A stretch of 64,000 bases of DNA from Acidobacteriota bacterium (GTDB lineage Bacteria > Acidobacteriota > Thermoanaerobaculia > Multivoradales > JBCCEF01): assembly GCA_039028635.1 (NCBI GenBank), contig JBCCHV010000016.1, positions 36,920-100,919 on the forward strand, in the 5' to 3' direction. Below the pieces are notes generated by a model. The model saw only the letters and a program-made list of their open reading frames with translations. It did no database searches and was not told where the DNA came from. This document shows, piece by piece, positions 42,932 through 51,239 of this stretch. The position numbers and the translations under genes are program-made. Position 1 is the stretch's first letter. Every line of letters starts with the position of its first letter.

Positions 42932-43351
42932 ATGTCCGACCGCAAGTACCGACAGAGGGGTTATCAGGACGATGGTGAGCGGCCGCCACGGTCGCGATCC
43001 GGGCCGCGGCCGTCCCGGCCGGAAGGTCCGCGCGGTCGCGGCTTGGGAAAGCCGCAGAAGTCGGTCTTTCGGTGCGCTGACTGCGGTCAGGAGGGCGCCG
43101 ATCAGGGGGACATCGTGATCGGTCTCGAGTGCGCCTGCGGTGCTGCCCTCCACGCCTGTGTCAACTGCTCCCACTTCGACACCGCGGCGCGCTTCGAGTG
43201 CCGCGCCGAGATCGGCGAGCCGGTGCGTCGCAAGCGCGCCGCCAACGATTGCGAGCACTTCCGTCCCAAGCTGGTGGTCGAGTTCGCGCGCGAGCCCGAG
43301 CGCAAGCCGGATGACGCTCGCTCCGCCTTCGACGCCCTCTTCGACTTCTAG
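42932..43351 (+). CDS. Cys-rich, zinc-ribbon-like small protein
   Basis: A 139-residue protein behind GGAGAGGAG. The first 40 residues are Arg/Pro/Gly-rich and disordered. The core holds nine Cys and several His: FRCADCGQEG near residue 47, ECACGAALHACVNCSHFD near residue 66, then FECRAE and NDCEHFRP. This could bind one or two zinc ions. The end (about 112-139) is charged. No family recognised; a nucleic-acid- or protein-binding role is a guess. Its TAG stop lies in the left CTAG of repeat copy B. Confidence 0.75.
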   Translation: MSDRKYRQRGYQDDGERPPRSRSGPRPSRPEGPRGRGLGKPQKSVFRCADCGQEGADQGDIVIGLECACGAALHACVNCSHFDTAARFECRAEIGEPVRRKRAANDCEHFRPKLVVEFAREPERKPDDARSAFDALFDF

Positions 43352-43503
43352 CAGGTTGCTAGCAGACTGCTGGAAAAGTCCGCTTCGCGACTTTTCCAAC
43401 GCTGCTAGCTGTTTTTTCCGAGAGGGGCGCGGCGGCTACGCCACCGCCGGGCCCTTTCGGGCCCGGAAGCAGGTTGCCGATGAGTTTTTCAGCAGCCTGC
43501 TAG
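43348..43503. repeat. CTAG-ended palindromic repeat, copy B (inverted)
   Basis: A 156-base element in the opposite orientation to copies A and C. It has CTAG at 43348-43351 and 43500-43503, and further CTAGs at 43359-43362 and in the middle. The CCGGGCCC-TTTC-GGGCCCGG hairpin (43447-43466) has a GAAA loop when read in the element's own direction. The two terminal CTAGs supply the TAG stop codons of both flanking convergent genes. Confidence 0.85.
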
Positions 43504-44951
43504 CGGCGAAAGCCGTCGTGGTCGGGGCCCCGGAAGCCGCTCCAGGAAGCCGTCGGGTCATAGGCCACGCCCGGAAGGTTGAGCAGGATGCTGTTGACCG
43601 GCGGGAAAGGCGGTGCGAAGACTGGCGGAGCATCCATCACCAGGATATCGATGGCACCATCGCCGTCGGCATCGCCGAGAACCGGCGAGCCGGCCCAGCT
43701 GACGCTGCCATAGGCGACCAGCTCGCTGCCAGTGGCGCCGGAGTAGACGGTCAATTCGCTGGGCAGGAAGAAGTGCTGGGTGGGGACCCAGAGGTCTTCG
43801 ATACCGTCGCCATCGACATCGGCGGCGGCCGGCGTCGAGAAAGCCGGCAGCTTCAACGGAGTCGACCAGAGATCGGCACCGCTCGCTCCCGCATAGGTCT
43901 CGAGGCGGCCATCGAGCTCACCGAAGGTGTCCGGCAGGCTGGGGTTGACGGCGATGCTGCAGACCGCGACGTCGAAGGTGCCGTCCGCATCGAGGTCGCT
44001 GAGGAGCGGGTTGGCAATGACATAGGGCCAGGTCGTCGCCCGGCGCCAGAGCTCCCTGCCGAGGAGGTCGTAGGCGGCGACGGAGCCGCAGAACTCGGCC
44101 GCGACGACCTCCGGAATACCAAAGCGGTCGCCGGTGATGTCGCCCAGGACGGGACTCGCGACGAAGCCTCCGGTGTCGCATGACGAGGGGACTCGGGCGT
44201 AGGGGATGAAGCGCTTGAAGACGGTGTTGTAGACCAGGAAGTGGAGGCTGCCCGGCAGGGTTTCGCCACCGGAGCCGAGAACCAGCAGGATATTGCGGTG
44301 GCGACGGCCGAAGGCCAACAGGGCGGGAGAGGTGTAGATCTCGGCCTGGTTGGGCTCGTCCCAGCGCGCCAGCAGGCGGCCGTCCAGGTCGAGGGCGAGC
44401 AAGGCTCCGGGATTGCGTGGGTTCTGACCCTGATCGACGCCGCCGCCGGTGGTCACGAATACCACCTCGGGCCGCTGCGGTGCGGACACCGGGCTGTAGG
44501 TGTTGGCATCGTCGTCGATGATGCCCGGGTTGAGGTCATTGAAAGACCACAGGACAGTGCCGTCGACTCCCGAAAGGGCCCGGATGTCGCCGAAGCGACC
44601 GGCGGTCAAGACGTCCAGGATGCCGTCGTGATCGACGTCTCGGCAGAGGGGGGCGGCGAAGCCCGAGTTGCCTTGGGCTGCGCGCCACAGACGGTTGCCG
44701 GAGCGCGGGTCCACGACTTCGATGTAGGCGGGGTCGAGGGGGAAGGGCGCGGCGCCGGAGCCGACGGCGATCACCGCTTCGTCTTGCCCGTCGCCGTCGA
44801 GATCGCAGTAGGTCGGCGAGCCCTCGAAGCCGATGCCCGGATCCTCGGACAGCATCCAGGCGACGTCGAAGCTGTTGACCGGGCCGGTGGCGGCGGTCGG
44901 CAGAACCAGGGTCAGCGGGAGGAGAATCGACAGGGACAGTGCTCTTCTCAT
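43500..44951 (-). CDS. Secreted FG-GAP/VCBS-repeat protein
   Basis: A 483-residue protein from ATG 44951 with a signal peptide (residues 1-22, SILLPLTLVLPTAAT). It contains repeated Asp-rich calcium-binding loops of FG-GAP/VCBS type: YCDLDGDGQDEAVIAVGSG, CRDVDHDGILDVLTAG, SDLDADGTFDVAVCS, ADVDGDGIEDLWVPT, and LGDADGDGAIDILVMD. These form the blades of an integrin-like beta-propeller, and the protein is presumably extracellular. Its last codon is followed by a TAG provided by repeat copy B, so the natural C-terminus may have been altered by that element. Ligand unknown. Confidence 0.9.
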   Translation of the reverse strand: MRRALSLSILLPLTLVLPTAATGPVNSFDVAWMLSEDPGIGFEGSPTYCDLDGDGQDEAVIAVGSGAAPFPLDPAYIEVVDPRSGNRLWRAAQGNSGFAAPLCRDVDHDGILDVLTAGRFGDIRALSGVDGTVLWSFNDLNPGIIDDDANTYSPVSAPQRPEVVFVTTGGGVDQGQNPRNPGALLALDLDGRLLARWDEPNQAEIYTSPALLAFGRRHRNILLVLGSGGETLPGSLHFLVYNTVFKRFIPYARVPSSCDTGGFVASPVLGDITGDRFGIPEVVAAEFCGSVAAYDLLGRELWRRATTWPYVIANPLLSDLDADGTFDVAVCSIAVNPSLPDTFGELDGRLETYAGASGADLWSTPLKLPAFSTPAAADVDGDGIEDLWVPTQHFFLPSELTVYSGATGSELVAYGSVSWAGSPVLGDADGDGAIDILVMDAPPVFAPPFPPVNSILLNLPGVAYDPTASWSGFRGPDHDGFRR

Positions 44952-45213
44952 GGCAGGCTCCTAGGAAGGATGAGACCTGTGGAAGGAGAGGAGAAGGGCG
45001 CAGCCTCCGGCACGCCCACTTCTCCGAGGCCGCCGCGGCCTTCCTGGGGCCGAATCGGCGGCCGGTGAATTCGCTTTATTGACTAGTAATTTATATCAAA
45101 TAGCAAATTCGATGAGGCATGGAGGCCGAGCTCATCTGCCAGGGGTGTGCAGCGGTTCGGACTTCGGGATCCTACGGCTGCGAAATTGGTCACTGACAAG
45201 ATAGTCGCTCAGA
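44952..45213. other. Intergenic region upstream of the FG-GAP and MarR genes
   Basis: About 260 bases between divergent genes. An AT-rich stretch at about 45075-45112 probably carries the promoter of the minus-strand FG-GAP gene. Beyond it the sequence rises in GC without a recognisable gene, and the MarR operator follows at 45214. Confidence 0.4.
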
Positions 45214-45238
45214 TTGACAATATGATGTCAATATGACA
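45214..45238. promoter_or_regulatory. Overlapping palindromes, likely MarR operator
   Basis: TTGACA-ATATGA-TGTCAA (45214-45231) is a perfect inverted repeat with a six-base spacer, and it overlaps TGTCA-ATA-TGACA (45226-45238). It sits 14-38 bases before the MarR-type gene, as expected for autoregulation. Confidence 0.65.
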
Positions 45239-45251
45239 ACATGATTACACT

Positions 45252-45701
45252 ATGACCTGCCGAGATCGAAGCGCGAGCGGAGAAGCTGTCACTCTGCTCA
45301 TTCTGCAGGCGTTCGAATTCAATGGATTGCTCGCCTCGGCGGGTGACGAGCTGACCAAACCCTGGGGGCTCTCTAGCGCCCGCTGGAAAGTACTCGGTGC
45401 GATCGCCAGAGCGGACCGCTCGCTGCATGTTGCGCAGATCGCACGGAACATGGGCCTCACCCGCCAAGCGGTGCAACGAATCGTCAACTCTCTGGTGGAT
45501 CAGGGACTCCTCGCTCTCAGCGACAATCCCGATCACCAGCGGGCTCGCCTGGTCAGGCTCACGCAGCGCGGCAGGAAGGTCTACGGCGAAATCATGGAAG
45601 AGCAGGTTCGTTGGTCGAACGAGCTCGCCGAGGGCATCAACCCACGAGACCTCGAGAGCGCGAGGCGCGTCATGGTGACGCTCTGCGAGCGCCTCGAATA
45701 A
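45252..45701 (+). CDS. MarR family transcriptional regulator
   Basis: A 149-residue winged-helix repressor from ATG 45252. The recognition region is HVAQIARNMGLTRQAVQRIVNSL near residues 60-82 (shown in part: RNMGLTRQAVQRIVN), followed by the wing DQGLLALSDNPDHQRARLVRLT. The N- and C-terminal helices form the dimer interface. MarR proteins respond to phenolic or oxidative ligands. A palindromic site just upstream suggests autoregulation, and the two downstream secreted proteins are its most probable targets. Confidence 0.93.
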   Translation: MTCRDRSASGEAVTLLILQAFEFNGLLASAGDELTKPWGLSSARWKVLGAIARADRSLHVAQIARNMGLTRQAVQRIVNSLVDQGLLALSDNPDHQRARLVRLTQRGRKVYGEIMEEQVRWSNELAEGINPRDLESARRVMVTLCERLE

Positions 45702-45900
45702 CCGGGAGTGGAACCTGATGGCAACCACGCAAGCGGCAACTTACGGCCGGATGACACAGGCGCTGCACTGAGTTAGTGCGCTTTGCCTGATCGGCATGGC
45801 GAGTACTGGAGCCGCGATGACACGACTGCCGGAGGGCGGGGTGCGGTCGGACCTTCACCGGCTACACGTCGGGGTGGAACAAAACTTTGAGGACTAGGAG
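45702..45900. other. Spacer between the MarR and ABM-like genes
   Basis: About 200 bases with no convincing gene. A 17-codon frame at 45718 (ATG to TGA) follows closely after MarR but is too short to interpret; it may be a gene remnant or chance. The AGGACTAGGAG ribosome site of the next gene ends the region. Confidence 0.4.
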
Positions 45901-46281
45901 ATGAGATTGACGAAGGTGATGGTTCTGATTGTAGTTGCCGGGGTGCTCCTCGGCGCAGGCGCGAGCCTCGGAGAGGGGCAGGAAGAGACCGTGGTCATCT
46001 TGATCAACCCGTTCGAGGTGCCTGCTGGCAAGCTCGAGGAGGCGATCGCGATGTGGGAGCAGGCTCGGGATTATCTGCAGACGCAGCCGGGCTACGTGTC
46101 GACAGCGCTTCATCAGTCGCTGGTTGCGGACGCGAGGTATCGCCTCATCAACGTCGCGAAGTGGGAAAACGCCGAGGCCTACACAGCGGCCACAAAAAAG
46201 ATGCGGCAGGAGGCTGGACTACCAACGGTTGAGGGTGTGGTGCCGGATCCTGCCCTCTATACGGTCGTACGACGCGACTAG
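45901..46281 (+). CDS. Exported antibiotic-biosynthesis-monooxygenase-like protein
   Basis: A 126-residue protein from ATG 45901 behind AGGAG. Residues 1-25 look like a signal peptide (MVLIVVAGVLLGAGASLG). The remainder has the ABM/dimeric alpha-beta-barrel pattern: VVILINPFEVPAGKLEEAIAMWEQ, then PGYVSTALHQSL, then YRLINVAKWENAEAYTAAT. ABM domains oxygenate quinones or bind haem without a separate cofactor, but many members have no known activity. Export is unusual for the family. It lies under likely MarR control. Confidence 0.8.
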   Translation: MRLTKVMVLIVVAGVLLGAGASLGEGQEETVVILINPFEVPAGKLEEAIAMWEQARDYLQTQPGYVSTALHQSLVADARYRLINVAKWENAEAYTAATKKMRQEAGLPTVEGVVPDPALYTVVRRD

Positions 46282-46475
46282 AGACTTGGCTGCCGTGGAT
46301 CTGCCCCCATTCGCCAACCTTCTGGCCACGAGCGAGCTCGCCTCCTCCCGAAAGCGCCTCCTCGAGCCCTCACCTTGTCGAGAAGCTCGCTTTCTAGGTT
46401 CGATGGGCGCACACCGATATGCCACTTGAATCTGCTGGGCGGCTCATCCTTGACAGGACAATCCGGGAGATAGTC

Positions 46476-47573
46476 ATGACGAAATCAGTCGTTCTGGTCC
46501 TCGCTTGCTCGCTCCTCTCGGCAACCGGAGCGATTCGAGCCCAGGAAGCTGTGCCCCAGGCGACCGCTGCGCCCATGCCGTGGACCATCGGTCCTCGGGC
46601 CTTGCCGGTTCCAGCCGGCGCGAGCGACGCCCTGAGAGGGTCGCTCATGCGAGTCCCGCCGCCAGACGTTGCTGGGCACGTCCGAGACGCTCCGGCCACA
46701 GCTGAGGATTGGGCTAGGCTGCTCGACCAAGCCAGCGACAGCAGTGGCGACAGGACTCGAGCCTTCGCCAAAGCCTGGTCGACCACGATCTCAGAGGATG
46801 AAATCGCTGGTGTTACCGTTCGAACGGTAACGCCGCCCACGGTCGATCCGGCGAACAAGAATCGCCTCTTCGTGCATCTCCATGGCGGCGCCTATGTATT
46901 CGGCAGCGGTGTTGCCGGGGCGAGCGAAGCCATCATGATCGCGCGTTACTCGAAGATGCCGGTCTTGTCGATCGACTATCGAATGCCGCCGGCTCATCCA
47001 TTTCCGGCAGCCCTCGACGACGTCATTGCCGTCTGGCGATCTCTCCTCAAGGATCGGAAGGCTTCTTCGTTAGCACTCGGCGGTTCGTCGGCCGGCGGTG
47101 GGCTGGTTCTGGCGGTTACCCAAGAGCTCCAAGATCTCGGCCTAGATTTGCCGGGCGCGCTCTGGGCCGGATCACCTTGGGCCGACCTCACCAAAACAGG
47201 CGACAGTCAATTCATCAACGAGGGCATCGATCGAATGCTCGTGACCTACGACGGAATCTTGGCAGAAGCAGCGAAGCTCTATGCTGGCGGCCGTGACCTG
47301 AGAACTCCGCTGATCTCGCCCGTCTACGGCGAATTCGAGGGGTTCCCGCCGACCTATCTCGTCACCGGGACCCGAGATCTTTTTCTAAGCCATACGGCAC
47401 GCGTGCACCGCAAGCTACGCGCTGCTGGCGTCATAGCCGACTTGAACGTCTACGAGGGAATGTCGCACCTTGACTTCATGGTGGAACTTCACTCACCCGA
47501 GTCGCAAGAAGTCTACGGCGCGCTCGGTGTGTTCCTGACGCAGCACCTCGAAGAGCCAGTCGCACCGAGGTAA
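46476..47573 (+). CDS. Exported hormone-sensitive-lipase-family esterase
   Basis: A 365-residue protein from ATG 46476, placed behind GGGAGA; the open frame reaches 19 codons upstream. Residues 1-23 form a signal peptide. The oxyanion-hole motif is HGGAYVFG at 136-143, and the nucleophile elbow is G-S-S-A-G with Ser205. The catalytic Asp is probably in VTGTRDLFLS and the His in GMSHLDFM near the end. Together they define the HSL/type IV esterase group acting on short acyl esters. It is the third gene after MarR and probably part of the same detoxification locus. Confidence 0.9.
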   Translation: MTKSVVLVLACSLLSATGAIRAQEAVPQATAAPMPWTIGPRALPVPAGASDALRGSLMRVPPPDVAGHVRDAPATAEDWARLLDQASDSSGDRTRAFAKAWSTTISEDEIAGVTVRTVTPPTVDPANKNRLFVHLHGGAYVFGSGVAGASEAIMIARYSKMPVLSIDYRMPPAHPFPAALDDVIAVWRSLLKDRKASSLALGGSSAGGGLVLAVTQELQDLGLDLPGALWAGSPWADLTKTGDSQFINEGIDRMLVTYDGILAEAAKLYAGGRDLRTPLISPVYGEFEGFPPTYLVTGTRDLFLSHTARVHRKLRAAGVIADLNVYEGMSHLDFMVELHSPESQEVYGALGVFLTQHLEEPVAPR

Positions 47574-47600
47574 AGACCTGGCGTTACGGTCGGTTGGCGA

Positions 47601-50600
47601 TCAGTCGTCGAGCTCGGGGAACAGCGATTGCTGTTGCGGCCCACGGCCCTCCGGCGGTGGCATGGGTTGCGAGGCGCCGGGCTCGACGATGTGATCGTGG
47701 CTCAGAAACCACAGCTCGACCCGTGGCTCGGAGCTTTCGTCGAGGGCCTCGCGAACCGCCCGGCGATAGAGCTCCACCTGGTGGCCGTAGGCCTCGGCAC
47801 GGGCCGGCAGGTCGGCCTTGGTGGCCAGCTCGTCGGTTTTGAAGTCGACCACCACCAGTTGGCCTGATTCGGGATCCCGATAGAGGAGGTCGAGGGCGCC
47901 GGCGCGAAAGGCCAGAGCTTCGCCCGACGGCGGCAACAGGAGCGGCAGCTCGCGCGCCAGAACGTGCGGTGCGAGGTCCCGAAACCGCTCGCCGAGAGGG
48001 CCGTCGAGGAACCGGTTCAGCAGCTTGCGACCGGCCTCGCCGAGCTCCGGAATCGCCGCCAGGAGGCGATCGACCTCGGGCCCCCGGGGCGCTTTCGGGT
48101 CGAGCTCTTCGAGGGCTCGATGGATGGCGTCGCCGAAGGCCATCCCGGCACCCGTCGAGGGTTCGCCGGTGGTGCTTTCGAGGCGCTGCGCGACGAGCTG
48201 TTCGCGCAGCTCTTCGTGGGACTCTTCGGAGACCGCCAGAGAGAGCGGTCGCGCCATGCGTTCGGTCGCTTGTCGGCTGCGCCGCCGCAGCTCCTCGGCG
48301 AGCGCTCGCACCGCCTGGGGGCCCGGCACGGTGGGCTCGTCACCCTCTCCCGGGGCGCCGATCCAGGTGGCCTCGGAGGCCTCCTCAACGGTCGCCAAAG
48401 CGGGGGCGCGCCAGAGAACACCGTCGGCGTCCGGAGCGGCCTCGCCGGTCGGCCACAGGGAGTCGAGGGGTGGCGGCCCGCCGGAGCGCCAGGCGAGCAG
48501 ATCGAGGTGACTGTTGGCGCGCTCTACCGCCTGCGGCCGCGGGCTCTCGGGCCAGGCTCCGGCCAGCACGAGGCGGTCCTTGGCGCGCGTCATGGCGACG
48601 TAGAGGGTGCGAACCCGCTCCGCCGCCTCGACCGCTTCGCGGCGCTCGACGACCCGGTCCCATCCCAGACTGGGGGCTCCCAGCAGGCGGTACTCCCAGC
48701 CCTCGGCGAGGCGTTCCGACTCGCTGGTCGGACCAAAGTCGCCGCCCGAGCGCTTGTGGAGCTGGGCGACATAGACGTGCTCGAAGTCGAGGCCTTTGGC
48801 GGTGTGAATGGTCATCACCTGAACCGCGTCTTCCTGACCGTCTTCGGGGCGGGCTTCTTCCGCCTCGATCGCTTCGGCGATGCTGGTGCGCAGCATACGG
48901 AGCAAGGCCGTGGCGTTGCCGCCGCCGGCTTCGAGGGTGTCGAGGAGGCTTTGGAAGAAGCGCTCGAGATTGGCCAAGCGGTAGGGGCCTAGGTAGCGCG
49001 CCGACTCGCTGACCTCGACCAGGAAGAGACGCTGCAGGGTTTCGACGAAGAGGTCCGCCGGCATCGCCTCGAAGGCTTCGCGAGCCACCGCGACGTGCTC
49101 GACGAAGGCCAGCAGGGAAGCTTCCCAGCCGGCGATGCGGTCGAGGCCCGGGACATCCCCGGGCAGCGCCGCGACGGCGCCCGAGACGGCCTGGCCGAGG
49201 GCCTCGAGGGGTTCCGGCCGGTGGCCCGTGAGCTCGGTCATCAAGCGCGGAAATTCGCGCCGCCAGAGGGGCACCAAGGCCGCATCGGGAGCGCCGACGA
49301 AGGCCGACCGCAGCACCGTCAAGAGGGCGAGATGGTCTCCTGGATCGAGGATGGTGCGCACCAGCGCGGCCGCCTCGATGATCTCGCGCCGGCGATAGTA
49401 CTGTTTGTCGCGGCCGACGGCGAAAGGCACCCGCAATCGGCGCAAGGCTTCGAGGTAGAGGTCGAGGTCTCCGGTGCTGCGCAGAAGAATGCCGATGGCG
49501 CTCCACGGCACCGCTTCCCGCTCGTGCAGGAGCAGGATGTCGCGGGCCATCGCTTCGGCTTCGAGCTGGGCGGCCTGCAGGGTGCTCGGGCGTTGGCCGC
49601 CGTCGCTCTCCGGGGCCCAGCTCACCCAGTACTCGATGGCGCGCCGGTCGCCGGCCTCGAAGGCCGCGGCGGCGGCCCGATCGGAGCACGGGAGGAGCTC
49701 TTCGTAGGGCGGCTGCAGGCCGCGCGCCGGCAGCATCACAGGAGCGATCACCCGCGTCACCTCGTCGAGGATCGCGGGCACCGAGCGGAAGTTCTCGACC
49801 AGGCTGCGGCGCTCTCCGCCGGCCGCTACGACCTGCTCGACGAACTCGTCATAGGCCGCCAGGTCGGCGCTGCGCCAGCCATAGATGGACTGCTTCGGAT
49901 CGCCCACCAGGAAGAGGCCCGGGCGTTCCTCCTCGGGGCCGGTGAGGGCCAGCAGTCGGACGATCTCGCACTGCCAGGGGTCGGTGTCCTGGAACTCGTC
50001 GACCAGTAGCTGGTCGATCGCCCGGCGGCGCCGGGTGCAAACCCCGGGGCGCTCGCGCAGCAAGCGACCCGCGGTGACCAGCAGGTCCTGGAAGGTGAGC
50101 ACGCCGCGCCGCTGCAGCTCGGCCTCGACCTTGGCGAGGAGTGGTGCGATGGCCTCTCGGGCGGTGCGCAGCAGCCGGGGATCGACCTTGCCGAGGTGCG
50201 AGAGCATGCCGTAGAGGCGGGTCGAGCTGTCGCGGACGGCGTCTTCACGGTCCTCGAAGATCTGCTCTTCGGAGCTCGAGAAGCGACCCTTGCTCCACTT
50301 CTTCAGGTGGTTGACGAGCCGCTCCGGGAGCTCCTGGTGGAGGTACTGGACCACCACCTCGAAGGCGCTGCCGACGATCTCCGGCGAGGCCATGGTGGCG
50401 GCGAGCTGCTCGGCCACCGCCTGCAAACCGGTGCGCAACGCGAGGGCGTTTTTGATTCGACCCGCGGCCACTCGGTCGAAGGCCTCGCCCATCGCGGCGA
50501 GCTGCTGCCGCACCGCCGCCAGCAGGCGCTCGAGGAAGGCCGAGACGGCGGTCGGACCGAGGGGGTCGTCGTCGAAGGCCGCCGCCGGGCATCCCTCGGT

Positions 50601-51239
50601 GGCGAGCTGGAGGACGGCCTCGAGCAGACGGGAGGGACCGTATCCCTGGCTGGCGAGCTCGAGGTAAGCGTCGATGCCGGGCTCGCCGTAGGCCGTCGGC
50701 AGGGCCGCTTCGAGGGTCTCCCGCACCACCTCGTCGAGCACCGCGCCGTCGGCATCGACGGTCAGCTCCGGGTGGATGCCGGCTTCCAGCGGATGATCGG
50801 CGAGCAGGCCGCGGCAGAAGGCGTGGAAGGTCTGTACGACCAGGTGATCGAGGGCGGCGAGGAGGTGACCGGCGCGGGCGCGCAGCGTCACCGCCTCGGG
50901 CAGGGGCTCGGCCCACAGCCAGGATGGGGGCGGGTGACCGCTGGCGAGGTCGGCGAGGTGGCGACTCACTCGCGTCGCCATCTCGGCGGCGGCGGCCTCG
51001 GTGAAGGTGATGGCCACGATCCGGCTCAACACTCGGCGGGCGCAGCGCTCGGGTCCCTCATCGGGCTGGCTCGCGGCGCTGCGCTCCCAGCCGGGGCCGA
51101 GACACCAGGAGAGAATGCGCGCCACCAAGGTGGTGGTCTTGCCGGTTCCGGCGCCGGCCTCCAGCACCAGCGGCTGGACGAACTCCCGCTGGGCGGTGCG
51201 GCGGGCGTCGGCGTCGGCCTGGCGTCGCTCGCGGCTCAT
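47601..51239 (-). CDS. addA: AddA-type UvrD helicase/nuclease
   Basis: A 1212-residue double-strand-break repair enzyme. I chose ATG 51239 because it forms an ATGA overlap with the addB stop; the frame is open 33 codons further. The UvrD-type helicase has Walker A in EAGAGTGKTTTLVARIL near residue 28, motif II DQLLVDEFQDTDPWQCEIV, the GDPKQSIYGWR motif, and the C-terminal helicase motif VQVMTIHTAKGLDFEHVYVA. Near the C-terminus, GALDLLYRDPESGQLVVVDFKTDE is the PD-(D/E)XK nuclease core. AddAB resects DNA ends to load RecA. It is the last gene of the minus-strand run from trxB. Confidence 0.9.
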   Translation of the reverse strand: MSRERRQADADARRTAQREFVQPLVLEAGAGTGKTTTLVARILSWCLGPGWERSAASQPDEGPERCARRVLSRIVAITFTEAAAAEMATRVSRHLADLASGHPPPSWLWAEPLPEAVTLRARAGHLLAALDHLVVQTFHAFCRGLLADHPLEAGIHPELTVDADGAVLDEVVRETLEAALPTAYGEPGIDAYLELASQGYGPSRLLEAVLQLATEGCPAAAFDDDPLGPTAVSAFLERLLAAVRQQLAAMGEAFDRVAAGRIKNALALRTGLQAVAEQLAATMASPEIVGSAFEVVVQYLHQELPERLVNHLKKWSKGRFSSSEEQIFEDREDAVRDSSTRLYGMLSHLGKVDPRLLRTAREAIAPLLAKVEAELQRRGVLTFQDLLVTAGRLLRERPGVCTRRRRAIDQLLVDEFQDTDPWQCEIVRLLALTGPEEERPGLFLVGDPKQSIYGWRSADLAAYDEFVEQVVAAGGERRSLVENFRSVPAILDEVTRVIAPVMLPARGLQPPYEELLPCSDRAAAAAFEAGDRRAIEYWVSWAPESDGGQRPSTLQAAQLEAEAMARDILLLHEREAVPWSAIGILLRSTGDLDLYLEALRRLRVPFAVGRDKQYYRRREIIEAAALVRTILDPGDHLALLTVLRSAFVGAPDAALVPLWRREFPRLMTELTGHRPEPLEALGQAVSGAVAALPGDVPGLDRIAGWEASLLAFVEHVAVAREAFEAMPADLFVETLQRLFLVEVSESARYLGPYRLANLERFFQSLLDTLEAGGGNATALLRMLRTSIAEAIEAEEARPEDGQEDAVQVMTIHTAKGLDFEHVYVAQLHKRSGGDFGPTSESERLAEGWEYRLLGAPSLGWDRVVERREAVEAAERVRTLYVAMTRAKDRLVLAGAWPESPRPQAVERANSHLDLLAWRSGGPPPLDSLWPTGEAAPDADGVLWRAPALATVEEASEATWIGAPGEGDEPTVPGPQAVRALAEELRRRSRQATERMARPLSLAVSEESHEELREQLVAQRLESTTGEPSTGAGMAFGDAIHRALEELDPKAPRGPEVDRLLAAIPELGEAGRKLLNRFLDGPLGERFRDLAPHVLARELPLLLPPSGEALAFRAGALDLLYRDPESGQLVVVDFKTDELATKADLPARAEAYGHQVELYRRAVREALDESSEPRVELWFLSHDHIVEPGASQPMPPPEGRGPQQQSLFPELDD

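Noticed and set aside
45718..45771. A short ATG-to-TGA frame after marR
   Set aside because: Seventeen codons without a recognisable signal or peptide feature.
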